A stretch of DNA of 64,000 bases, from assembly GCF_030908405.1 (NCBI RefSeq), contig NZ_CP133089.1:1798001-1862000 (forward strand), given 5' to 3'. The notes beneath the pieces are model-generated. The model was not told the DNA's origin. It did not search any database and saw only the letters and a list, made by a program, of their open reading frames with translations. Position numbers and translations under genes: made by a program. Shown piece by piece: positions 36,725-45,436 of this stretch. Numbering within the stretch: position 1 is the first letter of the stretch; each line of letters opens with the position of its first letter. The DNA is from Aminobacterium sp. MB27-C1 (GTDB taxonomy: Bacteria > Synergistota > Synergistia > Synergistales > Aminobacteriaceae).

Positions 36725-37653
36725 AGAAAATAATAGATAGCGCCCCACAAGCCATTGGCCTCATTTCTGAGAAGATACACAGGGATCTGACCCAAAAGCT
36801 GGCTGTGTGAAAAGGAAAAATTAAACTCTTTTCTAAACATATTGTTATCTATGATCCACGGGTTGGAAATGGCTATGCCTCCTGTAATGAAAAGTCCTCT
36901 TGTGGGCAAAGTGTAGAGACATAAATCTCTGCATGCCCGCGCATAAAACGAAGAGAAAAGCATTGTAGTAAGTGAAGAACCGACAGTATTCGAAACAACT
37001 TCTGGCGGAGAAAGGTAGCGCCCCGTTAAAAATTCATGTAAAAGAGAAAGTCCCTTTCCAGAAACAACAATCTCTTTCGTTATATATGAAAGAGAAAGTC
37101 TTTTTTTTAAAAAAGACTCATATGAATGTTCTTCTTGAAGAAAAGAAAACGTCGAATGTCCTCCTTCTGATGGAAGGGGAATATATTTTTGAGAAGGTAA
37201 AGGAATTGCTGCACCATGCCCTAATCCAGTTCCTGCGCCAATGGCCGCAAGAACTCCGCCAGGATCAGGTTTCCCTTTCTGAATAATAATGCAATCCTCC
37301 TCTTTAAGAGCAAGACAACCGTATACTTGAGCAATAAAATCGTTAACGACATAAAAAGAAGTTTTGTTATATTGCTGCCGAAGGGCCCGTATAGGAACGG
37401 ACCATGAAACATTTGTTAAAACAACGTCATTTTTACTGTTTACCGGACCAGGCAGCGCAAGAACACCACTCGATACACTGTCAAAAGAAAAGCTGGAATC
37501 TTCACTAGCAATCTCTTCCAAAATCTCAAAAAAAGATGCATACTCCTTTGTCTTTTTTTGTATTATTTTTTCGAGAGAAAGTTTCCCTTTCAATATGGAA
37601 AAAAGGGCAAAACGACTTGATGTTCCTCCAATATCAGCTGCTAATATCAGCAT
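36670..37653 (-). CDS. glk: Glucokinase (Glk family)
   Basis: 327 residues. The N-terminal phosphate-1 motif LAADIGGTSSRFALF and the later IGAGTGLGHG are those of bacterial hexokinase-type glucokinase (not ROK: the zinc-binding Cys cluster is missing). NDFIA holds the catalytic Asp, and SEGGH the sugar-binding residues. It phosphorylates glucose at the 6-position with ATP. The frame is open upstream, but GAGGAGG 6 bases before the ATG at 37653 fixes the start. Third gene of a tight minus-strand cluster. Confidence 0.87.
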   Translation of the reverse strand: MLILAADIGGTSSRFALFSILKGKLSLEKIIQKKTKEYASFFEILEEIASEDSSFSFDSVSSGVLALPGPVNSKNDVVLTNVSWSVPIRALRQQYNKTSFYVVNDFIAQVYGCLALKEEDCIIIQKGKPDPGGVLAAIGAGTGLGHGAAIPLPSQKYIPLPSEGGHSTFSFLQEEHSYESFLKKRLSLSYITKEIVVSGKGLSLLHEFLTGRYLSPPEVVSNTVGSSLTTMLFSSFYARACRDLCLYTLPTRGLFITGGIAISNPWIIDNNMFRKEFNFSFSHSQLLGQIPVYLLRNEANGLWGAIYYFLQCLSGAEHIIGFNDSFS

Positions 37654-37664
37654 TATTTGCCTCC

Positions 37665-37760
37665 TCAGTTCGAAAAAAGACGAGCCAAGAAAATCTGAAG
37701 CCACGCAATACACGCTATAAAAAGGAGAATGAAACAAAGTCGCATTATTTTTTCTTTCAT
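37665..37760 (-). CDS. 31-aa single-helix membrane peptide
   Basis: ATG at 37760, stop TGA at 37667-37665. AAGGAG (37773-37768) lies 7 bases upstream and overlaps the stop codon of the MBL gene; the stop is followed within 11 bases by glk, whose GAGGAGG abuts it. The product starts MKEKIMRLCFILLFIACIAW and ends with ARLFSN: one hydrophobic helix with a basic N end. The close fit between two genes and a good ribosome site support a real small gene. It belongs to no family I know. Confidence 0.6.
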   Translation of the reverse strand: MKEKIMRLCFILLFIACIAWLQIFLARLFSN

Positions 37761-37771
37761 TCAAAATCTCC

Positions 37772-38722
37772 TTATTCTTTTTTTGAGGCAATTTCTTCTA
37801 CAAAACCTTTGAGACTATTCAAAGTAAAGTATCGTTCTCGTGCCTGCTCTCCTGCTGTCAAAGATGAAAAAGATTTTAAGTTGCTATCTTTTTCTAATAT
37901 TATATCCATTAATTCTTCGAGTGTTCCAGACTCTTTTTCAAGTATGCTTTTCCACAACCTCAACTGCGCTAACGCTCTAGAAAGAAACACTTCTGAATGC
38001 CGAACATATCCATAGTGTGCATAACATAAAAGAGACGATGCTCTTTCCATCAATTTCATAACAGAGCCTTCAGCTTTATCAAAGAAAAATCGAGGGGGCG
38101 TTGCAGGTCTCAAGTAGAAGTTTACTCCCTCTGCATCACCAATATATGTGCCCGCTGCCTCTCCAACAAAAAGCAAAGGAGCCTCCTCTTCAATATCATA
38201 AAAAATTGACTGGTGGTGAGGTGCATGGCCAGGCGTCATCATAAATGATATACCTTCTATCTGTTCCGGATCTATAAAAGCATCTGCAGGAACAGGCCTC
38301 ATCCGTCCATAGGTCTCAGCCATTTCTCGCAATGTCTCTCTACTTGCTCTTTCAAGCCTGGAAGGATCTATAAGGTGCTTAATCCCATTGGAAGGAGCAA
38401 CAATCTTTGCATCTGGGAAGGTTGCTAAGAAATCTCCCATTCCTCCTGCGTGATCCATATGAATATGAGTAAGTAATACATAATCTATGGTAGAAATACC
38501 GAGTTTTTCAAGTGAATCATAAAGCTGAGGCAAAGTTGACGTAGGACCTGGATCTACTAAAAGGATTCTCTTTCTTTTAGTGTCTCTGATTAGCCAGGTC
38601 GAAAGGAAATTTTCAAAGCCAGGGCGTGGCAAAGGCAAGTCGATAAGATGTAAAGAGCCACTAGAAAAGGTGGCTACGAGATGGAATAACGATTTTTTAC
38701 AAAGTGTATGAACGTTCAACAT
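37772..38722 (-). CDS. MBL-fold metallo-hydrolase
   Basis: 316 residues. The metal motif is THIHMDHAGG (HxHxDH); further ligands are in the GHAPHHQS segment and a C-terminal YAHYG His. These are the residues of the metallo-beta-lactamase fold, whose members hydrolyse thioesters, lactones or phosphoesters. The reaction here is not known. An upstream ATG at 38737 overlaps the GGAGGG that serves the ATG at 38722, so I use the latter. First gene of the MBL / 31-aa peptide / glk cluster. Confidence 0.88.
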   Translation of the reverse strand: MLNVHTLCKKSLFHLVATFSSGSLHLIDLPLPRPGFENFLSTWLIRDTKRKRILLVDPGPTSTLPQLYDSLEKLGISTIDYVLLTHIHMDHAGGMGDFLATFPDAKIVAPSNGIKHLIDPSRLERASRETLREMAETYGRMRPVPADAFIDPEQIEGISFMMTPGHAPHHQSIFYDIEEEAPLLFVGEAAGTYIGDAEGVNFYLRPATPPRFFFDKAEGSVMKLMERASSLLCYAHYGYVRHSEVFLSRALAQLRLWKSILEKESGTLEELMDIILEKDSNLKSFSSLTAGEQARERYFTLNSLKGFVEEIASKKE

Positions 38723-38795
38723 TATTTTTCCCTCCATGGTCTATCTTTTTAAAGAAAAATCATGTATCTTCTTATACTTGATGTTTTAGGTTACT

Positions 38796-38825
38796 AGTGT
38801 AAGAAGAGTCTGACGAAGCTGTCAA
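38796..38825 (-). promoter_or_regulatory. Promoter of the MBL-glk cluster
   Basis: Minus strand TTGACA (38825-38820), 18-base spacer, TACACT (38801-38796). Confidence 0.5.
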
Positions 38826-38843
38826 GAATAACACTTTCTTTTC

Positions 38844-38872
38844 TTGTACAAAAAGCATCAAACCGTTACCAT
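38844..38872 (+). promoter_or_regulatory. Possible promoter of the polyamine genes
   Basis: TTGTAC (38844-38849), 17-base spacer, TACCAT (38867-38872), ahead of the decarboxylase GTG at 38912. Confidence 0.35.
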
Positions 38873-38911
38873 AAGTACAGATAAACTAAAATATTTATTG
38901 GAGGTGCTGCA

Positions 38912-40099
38912 GTGGAAACATCCCATCACTACGAATTTGATCTCTCACGATTTATGACGAGAGAACGATTCGAACGTATTAAGGAATTTGCGGCTGATAA
39001 AGAAACGCCGTGCCTTGTCGTTGACCTTGATGTCATCGAAAATCAATACGATTCTCTACAAAAAGGCATGCCTTTTGCAAAAATTTATTATGCCGTCAAA
39101 GCCAATCCGCTCGATGACGTGGTGAAACTGCTCGTAAAAAAGGGCAGCTGTTTTGATATCGCATCAGTCTATGAACTCAATCAAGTTCTAGCTCTGGGAG
39201 CTACACCAGATCGTGTAAGCTACGGCAACACGATAAAAAAAGCTAAAGATATTGCTTATGCCTATGAAAAGGGCGTTCGACTTTTCGCAACAGATTCGGA
39301 AAACGATCTTTACAAACTTTCGAAATATGCCCCTGGCTCGAAAGTTTTCTTCCGAATTCTTACTGATGGAAGTGGGGCAGACTGGCCACTTTCCAGAAAA
39401 TTTGGGGCTCATCCCGACACAATTTACAAACTTATACTTATGGCCAAAGACCTCGGGCTTGATCCGTACGGAGTCTCTTTTCACGTAGGCTCTCAACAAC
39501 GCGATATAGGACAATGGGATCACGCTATTTCTACATGCAAGTATCTTTTTGACTCGGCAGCAGAAAAAGGTATCCATCTCCAGATGATAAATCTCGGAGG
39601 AGGATTTCCTTCCCGTTATATTGACCCTACAGTGGGGCCTGATGTATATGGAACTGAAATCACACGATTCCTGAAAGAAGACTTTGGAGAAAATCTTCCT
39701 GACATTATTCTTGAGCCTGGACGTTATATGGCAGGTGACGCTGGTGTTTTAATCTCTGAAGTTGTTCTTATTTCAAGGAAATCAGAATTTAACCAGTACC
39801 GATGGGTCTATCTCGATGCAGGAAAATTTGGGGGACTTATCGAAACACTTGATGAATCAATAAAATACCCCATTTATGTTGAAAAGAAGGGGCTTGCACA
39901 AGACGTTATCATTGCAGGTCCTACATGTGACAGTATGGACATTCTCTATGAACAGTACAAGTACGAATTGCCATTAACTCTTGAGGAAGGGGACCGAATA
40001 TACGTATTATCTACTGGAGCTTACACACAAAGTTATTCTTCTGTGTATTTTAATGGATTCCCCCCTCTATCGGCATATATTTTGCCACGAGAAAAATAA
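38912..40099 (+). CDS. Type III PLP-dependent decarboxylase, ornithine decarboxylase-like
   Basis: 395 residues, alanine-racemase fold (Orn/DAP/Arg group IV). The PLP Lys is in YYAVKANP (about K63), LGGGFPSRY binds the phosphate, EPGRYM is conserved, and C339 in GPTCDSMD is the catalytic Cys of the eukaryote-type ornithine decarboxylases. The following gene is spermidine synthase, so conversion of ornithine to putrescine fits best; lysine or carboxynorspermidine decarboxylation are alternatives. The GTG start has GGAGG 9 bases upstream. Confidence 0.85.
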   Translation: METSHHYEFDLSRFMTRERFERIKEFAADKETPCLVVDLDVIENQYDSLQKGMPFAKIYYAVKANPLDDVVKLLVKKGSCFDIASVYELNQVLALGATPDRVSYGNTIKKAKDIAYAYEKGVRLFATDSENDLYKLSKYAPGSKVFFRILTDGSGADWPLSRKFGAHPDTIYKLILMAKDLGLDPYGVSFHVGSQQRDIGQWDHAISTCKYLFDSAAEKGIHLQMINLGGGFPSRYIDPTVGPDVYGTEITRFLKEDFGENLPDIILEPGRYMAGDAGVLISEVVLISRKSEFNQYRWVYLDAGKFGGLIETLDESIKYPIYVEKKGLAQDVIIAGPTCDSMDILYEQYKYELPLTLEEGDRIYVLSTGAYTQSYSSVYFNGFPPLSAYILPREK

Positions 40100-40119
40100 G
40101 TCAAAGGAGATGAGAAATA

Positions 40120-40971
40120 TTGGAACGTCGAGCTAAAAGATTCAACGAGCTCTGGGTTACAGAGGAACAAACCCCCAATATGAAGCTCAGTCTTCGTATT
40201 AATCAAGTTCTTGTCAATAAGAAATCTGAGTATCAGGATATTACTCTCGTTGAGACTATGGAATACGGCCGCATGCTTATTCTTGATGGTGCAATACAAA
40301 TTGCCGAACGAGATGAGTTTTGTTACTCGGAAATGATGGCACACACTGTTCTCTGCGCTCATCCAGACCCCAAACGAGTACTTATTGTTGGTGGAGGTGA
40401 TGGCGGAGTTCTGCGAGAGGTATTACGTCATAAAAATGTCGAAAAAGCAACAATGATCGACATTGATAAAGACGTCATTGATGCAGCGAAAAAATATCTC
40501 CCGACACTGAGTTGTGCTATGGACGACCCAAGGGCAGATGTTCGAAGCATGGATGCTTTGGCCTATATTCGTTCAGTTTCTAACGAATTTGACGTAGCCA
40601 TAGTTGATAGTACGGACCCAGTTGAATTCGCCGCAGGACTCTTTGAAGCTAATTTCTATGAAGATGTAAAGAATGCTCTGAAAGAAGACGGCATGATGTT
40701 AGCTCAGACCGAATCTCCTTTTTCCGATGCTAATGTTATGACAGGAGCTTACACGGAGATGAAAAAAGTCTACCCAGTCGTTTCTGTTTGTTGGGGGGCT
40801 ATGCCCACTTACCCCACTGGGATGTGGACATATACTATAGGTTCTAAAAAACTAGATCCGTCTGTTCCCCGAAGCGCTATTCCAGAAGGAACGAAATATT
40901 ATACAGAAGATATACATAGGTCCGCTTTTACATTGCCACCCTTCTTGAAAAATCTTCTCGATAACGCGTAA
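40120..40971 (+). CDS. speE: Polyamine aminopropyltransferase (spermidine synthase)
   Basis: 283 residues. The N-terminal beta domain starts LWVTEEQTPNMKLSLRI, followed by the Rossmann core with VGGGDGGVLREVL (decarboxylated SAM site) and the VDSTDP segment. It transfers the aminopropyl group to putrescine. The start is a TTG 10 bases after AAAGGAG, a weak initiation site; an ATG directly against that site reads a dead-end of eight codons. It lies 20 bases after the decarboxylase and shares its transcript. Confidence 0.95.
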   Translation: MERRAKRFNELWVTEEQTPNMKLSLRINQVLVNKKSEYQDITLVETMEYGRMLILDGAIQIAERDEFCYSEMMAHTVLCAHPDPKRVLIVGGGDGGVLREVLRHKNVEKATMIDIDKDVIDAAKKYLPTLSCAMDDPRADVRSMDALAYIRSVSNEFDVAIVDSTDPVEFAAGLFEANFYEDVKNALKEDGMMLAQTESPFSDANVMTGAYTEMKKVYPVVSVCWGAMPTYPTGMWTYTIGSKKLDPSVPRSAIPEGTKYYTEDIHRSAFTLPPFLKNLLDNA

Positions 40972-40984
40972 ATAATGAATAAAG

Positions 40985-41022
40985 AAGCCCTCACTTTTGA
41001 CAATGAAAAGTGAGGGCTTTTC
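40985..41022. terminator. Terminator after speE
   Basis: 14-bp stem AAGCCCTCACTTTT / AAAAGTGAGGGCTT with a 7-base loop and a T run; it also serves the convergent sodium-dependent transporter gene. Confidence 0.85.
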
Positions 41023-41042
41023 CATTTCTGCTTCGTTATAAA

Positions 41043-42449
41043 CTAAAAAGCAATGACACCGATCGTGTTCAAGAAAATGATGATAAGAAGTGCAGGTGAA
41101 ACATAACGAACAACGAAAGAGAAAAAGGAAATATATGACTCGTTACATAATGTTCCATGATTGGATAATTCGTACTGAATATCGTCTTTCTTTATAAAGT
41201 AACCAACAAAAACAGCTATTAAAAAACCTCCGAGCGGCATAATTATATTAGCGGAAAGATGATCATAAAAATCAAAGAACCCATCTCCAAAGAATTTAAT
41301 GCCACCTAAAAGGCTGGAACTATCAACAGACAGAGTTGCTGTGATTCCAACAAGACCGATAAAAAGGCAATTGAGAAATGTTGCTTTCTTCCTTGACACA
41401 TTAAACTCTTCAGACCAAAAAGCAACGGGGACTTCCATCAAAGAAAGCAACGCTGTCGTTGCTGCAAAAGATGTGAGCAAAAAGAAAGCCGCAAGAAGCA
41501 GTGTTCCCAAAGGCATTTTGGAAAAGACCAAAGGAATGGTCATGAAAAGCAAACCAGGCCCCGCTGTGGGCTCCATGCCAAAAGAAAAGACTGTTGGGAA
41601 TATGGCCAATCCGGCTAACATCGAAACAAGAGTATCAGAAAGAGCAACTTTCCCGGCCGTTTTAAACATGTGAACATCTTCTGTGAAGTATGAACCATAC
41701 GTAATCATAATTCCCATAGCAAGAGACAGTTTGAAGAAAGCAAGTCCTAAAGCACTTAACATAACTGCTGGTGTAATTTTCGAAAAGTCTACATGGAATA
41801 AGAAATGAATACCCTGGCCTGCTCCAGGTAATGTAAGAGCTCTAATATCACAAATAATGATGAGGATGAAGAGTAGAGGCATGAGTGTTTTGGTAATTCG
41901 TTCAATTCCAGCTCGAACACCCATGGAAATACCTGTGCCCACAACACAAAGGACTATAACCTGCCAAAAAATCGGCGAAAGCACTTCTTTGGAGAAGAAA
42001 GACTGACCTGCTGTCCCAACTCCAATAACCTGACCGAAAAGCTCCCCTGCACTACTTGCTGTTACTGCGGCAAAAGCCCCCGTAAATGCCTTAAAGCAGT
42101 AAAAGTAAACCCACCCCGCAACACATGTATAGTAAAACATAATAAGATATGCGGATAAGACCCCCATAAAACCGATACCTTTCCATGGAGTTCCAGGTTT
42201 TAACGTCTCAAAAGCACCAATAGCATTTCGACGAGTACGACGACCTATATACCATTCACAGAGTAAAACAGGTATCCCTACAAACAAAATACATATAAAA
42301 TAAACGAATAAAAAAGCCCCTCCACCATTTGAACCAGTCAAATATGGAAATTTCCAGATATTACCTAACCCTACAGCAGAACCTAAAGCTGCAAAAAAAA
42401 CAGCTAACCCAGACGAAAAACCTTCTCTGGGTTTTGACGAACTTTCCAC
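41043..42449 (-). CDS. Sodium-dependent transporter (NSS/SNF family)
   Basis: 468 residues with about eleven or twelve helices. The N-terminal ALGSAVGLGNIWKFPYLTGSNGGGAF is the sodium and substrate site of the LeuT fold (only this hallmark start is cited: GSAVGLGNIWKFPY). Bacterial members import amino acids. The GTG at 42449 follows AAGGGAG by about 10 bases. No small MetS-type partner gene is visible nearby. Confidence 0.92.
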   Translation of the reverse strand: MESSSKPREGFSSGLAVFFAALGSAVGLGNIWKFPYLTGSNGGGAFLFVYFICILFVGIPVLLCEWYIGRRTRRNAIGAFETLKPGTPWKGIGFMGVLSAYLIMFYYTCVAGWVYFYCFKAFTGAFAAVTASSAGELFGQVIGVGTAGQSFFSKEVLSPIFWQVIVLCVVGTGISMGVRAGIERITKTLMPLLFILIIICDIRALTLPGAGQGIHFLFHVDFSKITPAVMLSALGLAFFKLSLAMGIMITYGSYFTEDVHMFKTAGKVALSDTLVSMLAGLAIFPTVFSFGMEPTAGPGLLFMTIPLVFSKMPLGTLLLAAFFLLTSFAATTALLSLMEVPVAFWSEEFNVSRKKATFLNCLFIGLVGITATLSVDSSSLLGGIKFFGDGFFDFYDHLSANIIMPLGGFLIAVFVGYFIKKDDIQYELSNHGTLCNESYISFFSFVVRYVSPALLIIIFLNTIGVIAF

Positions 42450-42559
42450 TATGAACCACTCCCTTTATATGATAATGTCTGACAAAACGCTAATAGCAAT
42501 GTCTCCAAGAGTTAAAGTCATGTATACTGCGTACTCGGGAGAGAATTAAATTGTATTGA

Positions 42560-42588
42560 ATTTTAAGATAGTTGGACTTTGGAGTCAA
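42560..42588 (-). promoter_or_regulatory. Promoter of the sodium-dependent transporter gene
   Basis: Minus strand TTGACT (42588-42583), 17-base spacer, TAAAAT (42565-42560). The leader would be about 100 bases. Confidence 0.5.
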
Positions 42589-42607
42589 CCGCTGAATTGT
42601 TTTGCTT

Positions 42608-42636
42608 TTGACAATACCTAAGATATTCATCATACT
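42608..42636 (+). promoter_or_regulatory. Promoter of exbB-exbD-tonB
   Basis: TTGACA (42608-42613), 17-base spacer, CATACT (42631-42636), about 35 bases before the exbB ATG. Confidence 0.55.
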
Positions 42637-42671
42637 TTTATGATAACTTTATATTTTAGAGGTGACGTAGT

Positions 42672-43304
42672 ATGGAAATAATGAGAGCCGGCGGCCCAAT
42701 TATGTGGATTATATTTTTCCTCTCTATTATTGCTCTTGCTGTTTTTGTAGAACGACTTTTCTTTTTCCGGCGATCATCGACTGATCCCGAAAAACTTGAA
42801 CTTTCTCTTTGTAAGGCTCTCTATGAAAATAATGCAGAACAGGCCACTAAAATTGTGCGCTCAGGAGATTCGTCTCTTCATCGTCTCTTTATAGCAGCCG
42901 TAACACACTGGCAAGTAGATACGGAAGCTTTTAAACTTTTGCTCGAACAGCAAATAAGAAGAGAACTCTTTCGATGGCTTAAAGGTCTCTCTCTTCTGGC
43001 AACGATTTCACGAGTAGCACCACTACTGGGATTACTGGGGACTGTTCTTGGCATGGTTCAAATCTTTCGAGACTTGCCCCAAGCAAATCAGGCTCCCATG
43101 ATCGCTCTTTCAGGAGGAATTTGGCAAGCACTTTTAACGACTGTTGCGGGATTAAGTATCGCTGTACCTACTGTGTTAGCCTACACCTACCTTTCTGCAA
43201 AAATTGACGACCAGGAAGAGACCCTTTATCGCGGCGCTGACTTTTTGATTCGCGAAAAGCTAATGGGAACAACTGATCCGTCTTTATATAAACAAGGTGA
43301 GTAA
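42672..43304 (+). CDS. exbB: ExbB/TolQ/MotA-family proton channel subunit
   Basis: 210 residues, three membrane helices. The N-terminal helix is IMWIIFFLSIIALAVFVERL, and the conserved core ISRVAPLLGLLGTVLGMVQIF and GGIWQALLTTVAGLSIAVPTVLAY match MotA/TolQ/ExbB. With ExbD it uses the proton gradient to energise TonB. ExbD follows after 2 bases and TonB after that; pairing with btu genes points to ExbB rather than TolQ. Confidence 0.92.
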   Translation: MEIMRAGGPIMWIIFFLSIIALAVFVERLFFFRRSSTDPEKLELSLCKALYENNAEQATKIVRSGDSSLHRLFIAAVTHWQVDTEAFKLLLEQQIRRELFRWLKGLSLLATISRVAPLLGLLGTVLGMVQIFRDLPQANQAPMIALSGGIWQALLTTVAGLSIAVPTVLAYTYLSAKIDDQEETLYRGADFLIREKLMGTTDPSLYKQGE

Positions 43305-43306
43305 TC

Positions 43307-43696
43307 ATGGCATTACGCCCAACAAGAAAACATTTGCCAGAAATAGACATTACACCACTAATTGATATCTTATTTATCTTGATCATTTTTTTTGTTTTGA
43401 CCACCTCTTTTGGTCAAAGTCAGCTGCAAGTGCAACTTCCAGAAGGGAAAGCCGATGCCTTGCGATCAGAAGAAGCTATATATGTTACTCTTCAAATAGA
43501 TGGATCTCTCCTTTGGGATAAGATTCCAGTATCAGAAGAAGAGCTTGCAATCAAAATAATGGAAGCGGAAAAAAGTAACACGCTTGTACTGCTTGCTGCA
43601 GACCGAAACGTTCCTTATGGAAAAGTTGCCACTCTCTTAAGCCGCCTTCACGAAAAGGGACTTGGGCAAATATCTCTTGCTCTTCAGGAGGAATAA
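43307..43696 (+). CDS. exbD: ExbD/TolR-family biopolymer transport protein
   Basis: 129 residues: one N-terminal helix with the conserved Asp in IDITPLIDILFILIIFF, and a periplasmic domain ending AADRNVPYGKVATLLSRL, as in ExbD. Stator partner of ExbB. GGTGAG precedes the ATG. Confidence 0.93.
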   Translation: MALRPTRKHLPEIDITPLIDILFILIIFFVLTTSFGQSQLQVQLPEGKADALRSEEAIYVTLQIDGSLLWDKIPVSEEELAIKIMEAEKSNTLVLLAADRNVPYGKVATLLSRLHEKGLGQISLALQEE

Positions 43697-43699
43697 GAC

Positions 43700-44410
43700 A
43701 TGAAACACTTTAGGCGTCCTTTTCTTTTAAGCCTTATCTTTCATGTCTTTATATTGCTATGTCTTTCTACACTACCCCACGAAGCAAAAACTAATATCGC
43801 TGCTCCCAAAGTAATGACTCTTCGTCTTGTCTCTCTTTCCTCTGAGGGGAAAGGCACATCAGCTTCATCTCCTGTTCCACAAAAAGAAAAGGGTGAAAAC
43901 GCACAAACAGAAAAGAAAAAAGAGGTTCCAGTCACAAAGAAAAAAGATACCACACCGAAAAAAAAAGAGGCACCTGAACCTAAAACTTTCTCTAAAACCC
44001 GCAAAAATAACAAAGTATTGACCGAAGACAAGCAAAGTACGCAAGAAGGGAACATGCAGAGTACCAATATATCAACAAAATCTTCAACAACTTCTTTTAG
44101 TGAGCTATCTGGCGGAAACTCTGGACATGCTAGAAAACAAGCAAATACACTTTTCGATGTTTCTTCCCTTGTGGTGAAAAGGAAGGTTCACCCCCAATAT
44201 CCTCTTTTAAGCCGTCGCAAAGGAGAAGAGGGGAAAATTATCTGCATAGCAGACGTTGAGAATGGGAAAGTTGTAGCGGTAAACACTGAACAAAGCAGCG
44301 GTTTTAATCGGTTGGACCGTGCCGCCACTCAGGCCCTTAAAGCATGGCTTTTTGAAGAGAGTTTTACAGGAAAAGTTAGAGTACCTATATCATTTTCTTT
44401 TAAGGAATAA
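43700..44410 (+). CDS. tonB: TonB energy transducer
   Basis: 236 residues. N-terminal helix (PFLLSLIFHVFILLCL) with the conserved His of TonB anchors (SLIFHVF), a Lys/Pro/Glu/Thr-rich periplasmic linker (about 45-130), and a C-terminal TonB domain with HPQYPLLSRRKGEEGKI and ATQALKAWLF. It transfers energy to outer-membrane receptors such as btuB here. It ends 3 bases from the convergent btuD gene, with no terminator between. Confidence 0.93.
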   Translation: MKHFRRPFLLSLIFHVFILLCLSTLPHEAKTNIAAPKVMTLRLVSLSSEGKGTSASSPVPQKEKGENAQTEKKKEVPVTKKKDTTPKKKEAPEPKTFSKTRKNNKVLTEDKQSTQEGNMQSTNISTKSSTTSFSELSGGNSGHARKQANTLFDVSSLVVKRKVHPQYPLLSRRKGEEGKIICIADVENGKVVAVNTEQSSGFNRLDRAATQALKAWLFEESFTGKVRVPISFSFKE

Positions 44411-44413
44411 TGA

Positions 44414-45436
44414 TTAAAAAGAACGAGATAAAGCAAAAAGCACGTCTTCAATAGAAGGAGCTATGATCTTCTCCCCTGAAGGGAAAGTAATCGACCAATG
44501 AATAGAATTTGATGAAACTTCAATTTCTATTAAGGTACAGCTCCCTTGACTTACAGAAACGAGAGTATATCCCTTCCTCTGCAAAGCTCTGCTTGTCCAA
44601 AAACTAGGAATGGTATCTCCTTCAACACAGACCCTAGCCCCCAAGTTCTCTTTGAGTTTCCACTCTCCTGTATCTTCTGAAAAATGGATTGTATCGGTAG
44701 AAAAAACCTCTCCGATCACACCAGAAAGAGCCAAATCTTCCGGCGTTCCTACAACAAAGGAGCCACTCGGATTCATTACCCACAGGCGATCTGCAAAACG
44801 CAAGGCCAAATCTATATCATGCAACGACATGAGAACCCCCTTACGTTTTTCCCAAGCGTATTGACGTAAGAGAGAGAGAAGCTCTACTTTCCGAGGTAAA
44901 TCGAGAAAAGCCGTCGGTTCATCAAGCAGTAAAATTGGTGTGTCCTGGGCAAGGGCTCGGGCAATGAGCACCCGCTGACTTTCACCATCACTCAGCTCGG
45001 AAAAATCTCGTTCCATCAGATGTTGAACCTTAACATCTGAAAGTGCCTGAAGAACAGTTTTCTTGTCACTCTCTTGAAGCTCTCCTCTCCAATTTGTATA
45101 GGGGTAACGCCCTAAAGATGCAAGCTCAAAAACGGTAAAGCCCTGTACAAAAGGTCGGCCAGACAAAACAAAACTTAATGTTTGTGCTCGCTTGATAGGA
45201 GTAAGAGTCGAAATCTCAGTTTCCATCGCTTTACTCTTTCCTGCAAGAGGTTTTTGAGTTCCAGCAAGAGTTTTTAGGAGTGTTGTTTTACCAGCTCCAT
45301 TTGGACCGACAAGACAGACAAGCTCTCCTTCATAAAGAGTCGCAGAAAGGTTCTGGGCTACAATTCGCCTTTTTCCACCTTTTCCATATCCTATAGAAAG
45401 ATTCTCTGCAGAAAGAAGAAACGATTTTTGCTTCAT
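44414..45436 (-). CDS. btuD: ABC transporter ATPase for cobalamin (BtuD-like) with a C-terminal extension
   Basis: 340 residues. Walker A GPNGAGKTT (44-52), signature LSDGESQRV (Asp in place of the second Gly), Walker B ILLLDEPTAFLD. This NBD is of the FecE/BtuD type and ends near residue 250. About 90 extra residues follow (from VCVEGDTIPSFWTSRALQRK on), ending IEDVLFALSRSF, not present in E. coli BtuD of about 250 residues. The ATG at 45436 overlaps the permease stop by 4 bases with GGAGG 9 bases upstream; an upstream start at 45475 is not favoured. Iron-siderophore ATPase is the alternative, but the riboswitch-linked btuB next door favours cobalamin. Confidence 0.85.
   Translation of the reverse strand: MKQKSFLLSAENLSIGYGKGGKRRIVAQNLSATLYEGELVCLVGPNGAGKTTLLKTLAGTQKPLAGKSKAMETEISTLTPIKRAQTLSFVLSGRPFVQGFTVFELASLGRYPYTNWRGELQESDKKTVLQALSDVKVQHLMERDFSELSDGESQRVLIARALAQDTPILLLDEPTAFLDLPRKVELLSLLRQYAWEKRKGVLMSLHDIDLALRFADRLWVMNPSGSFVVGTPEDLALSGVIGEVFSTDTIHFSEDTGEWKLKENLGARVCVEGDTIPSFWTSRALQRKGYTLVSVSQGSCTLIEIEVSSNSIHWSITFPSGEKIIAPSIEDVLFALSRSF

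Noticed and set aside
42570-42590. Imperfect inverted repeat in the transporter/exbB gap, considered as a Fur or other operator
   Set aside because: Arms differ in length by a bulge and do not fit a Fur box; it coincides with the -35 of the transporter promoter.
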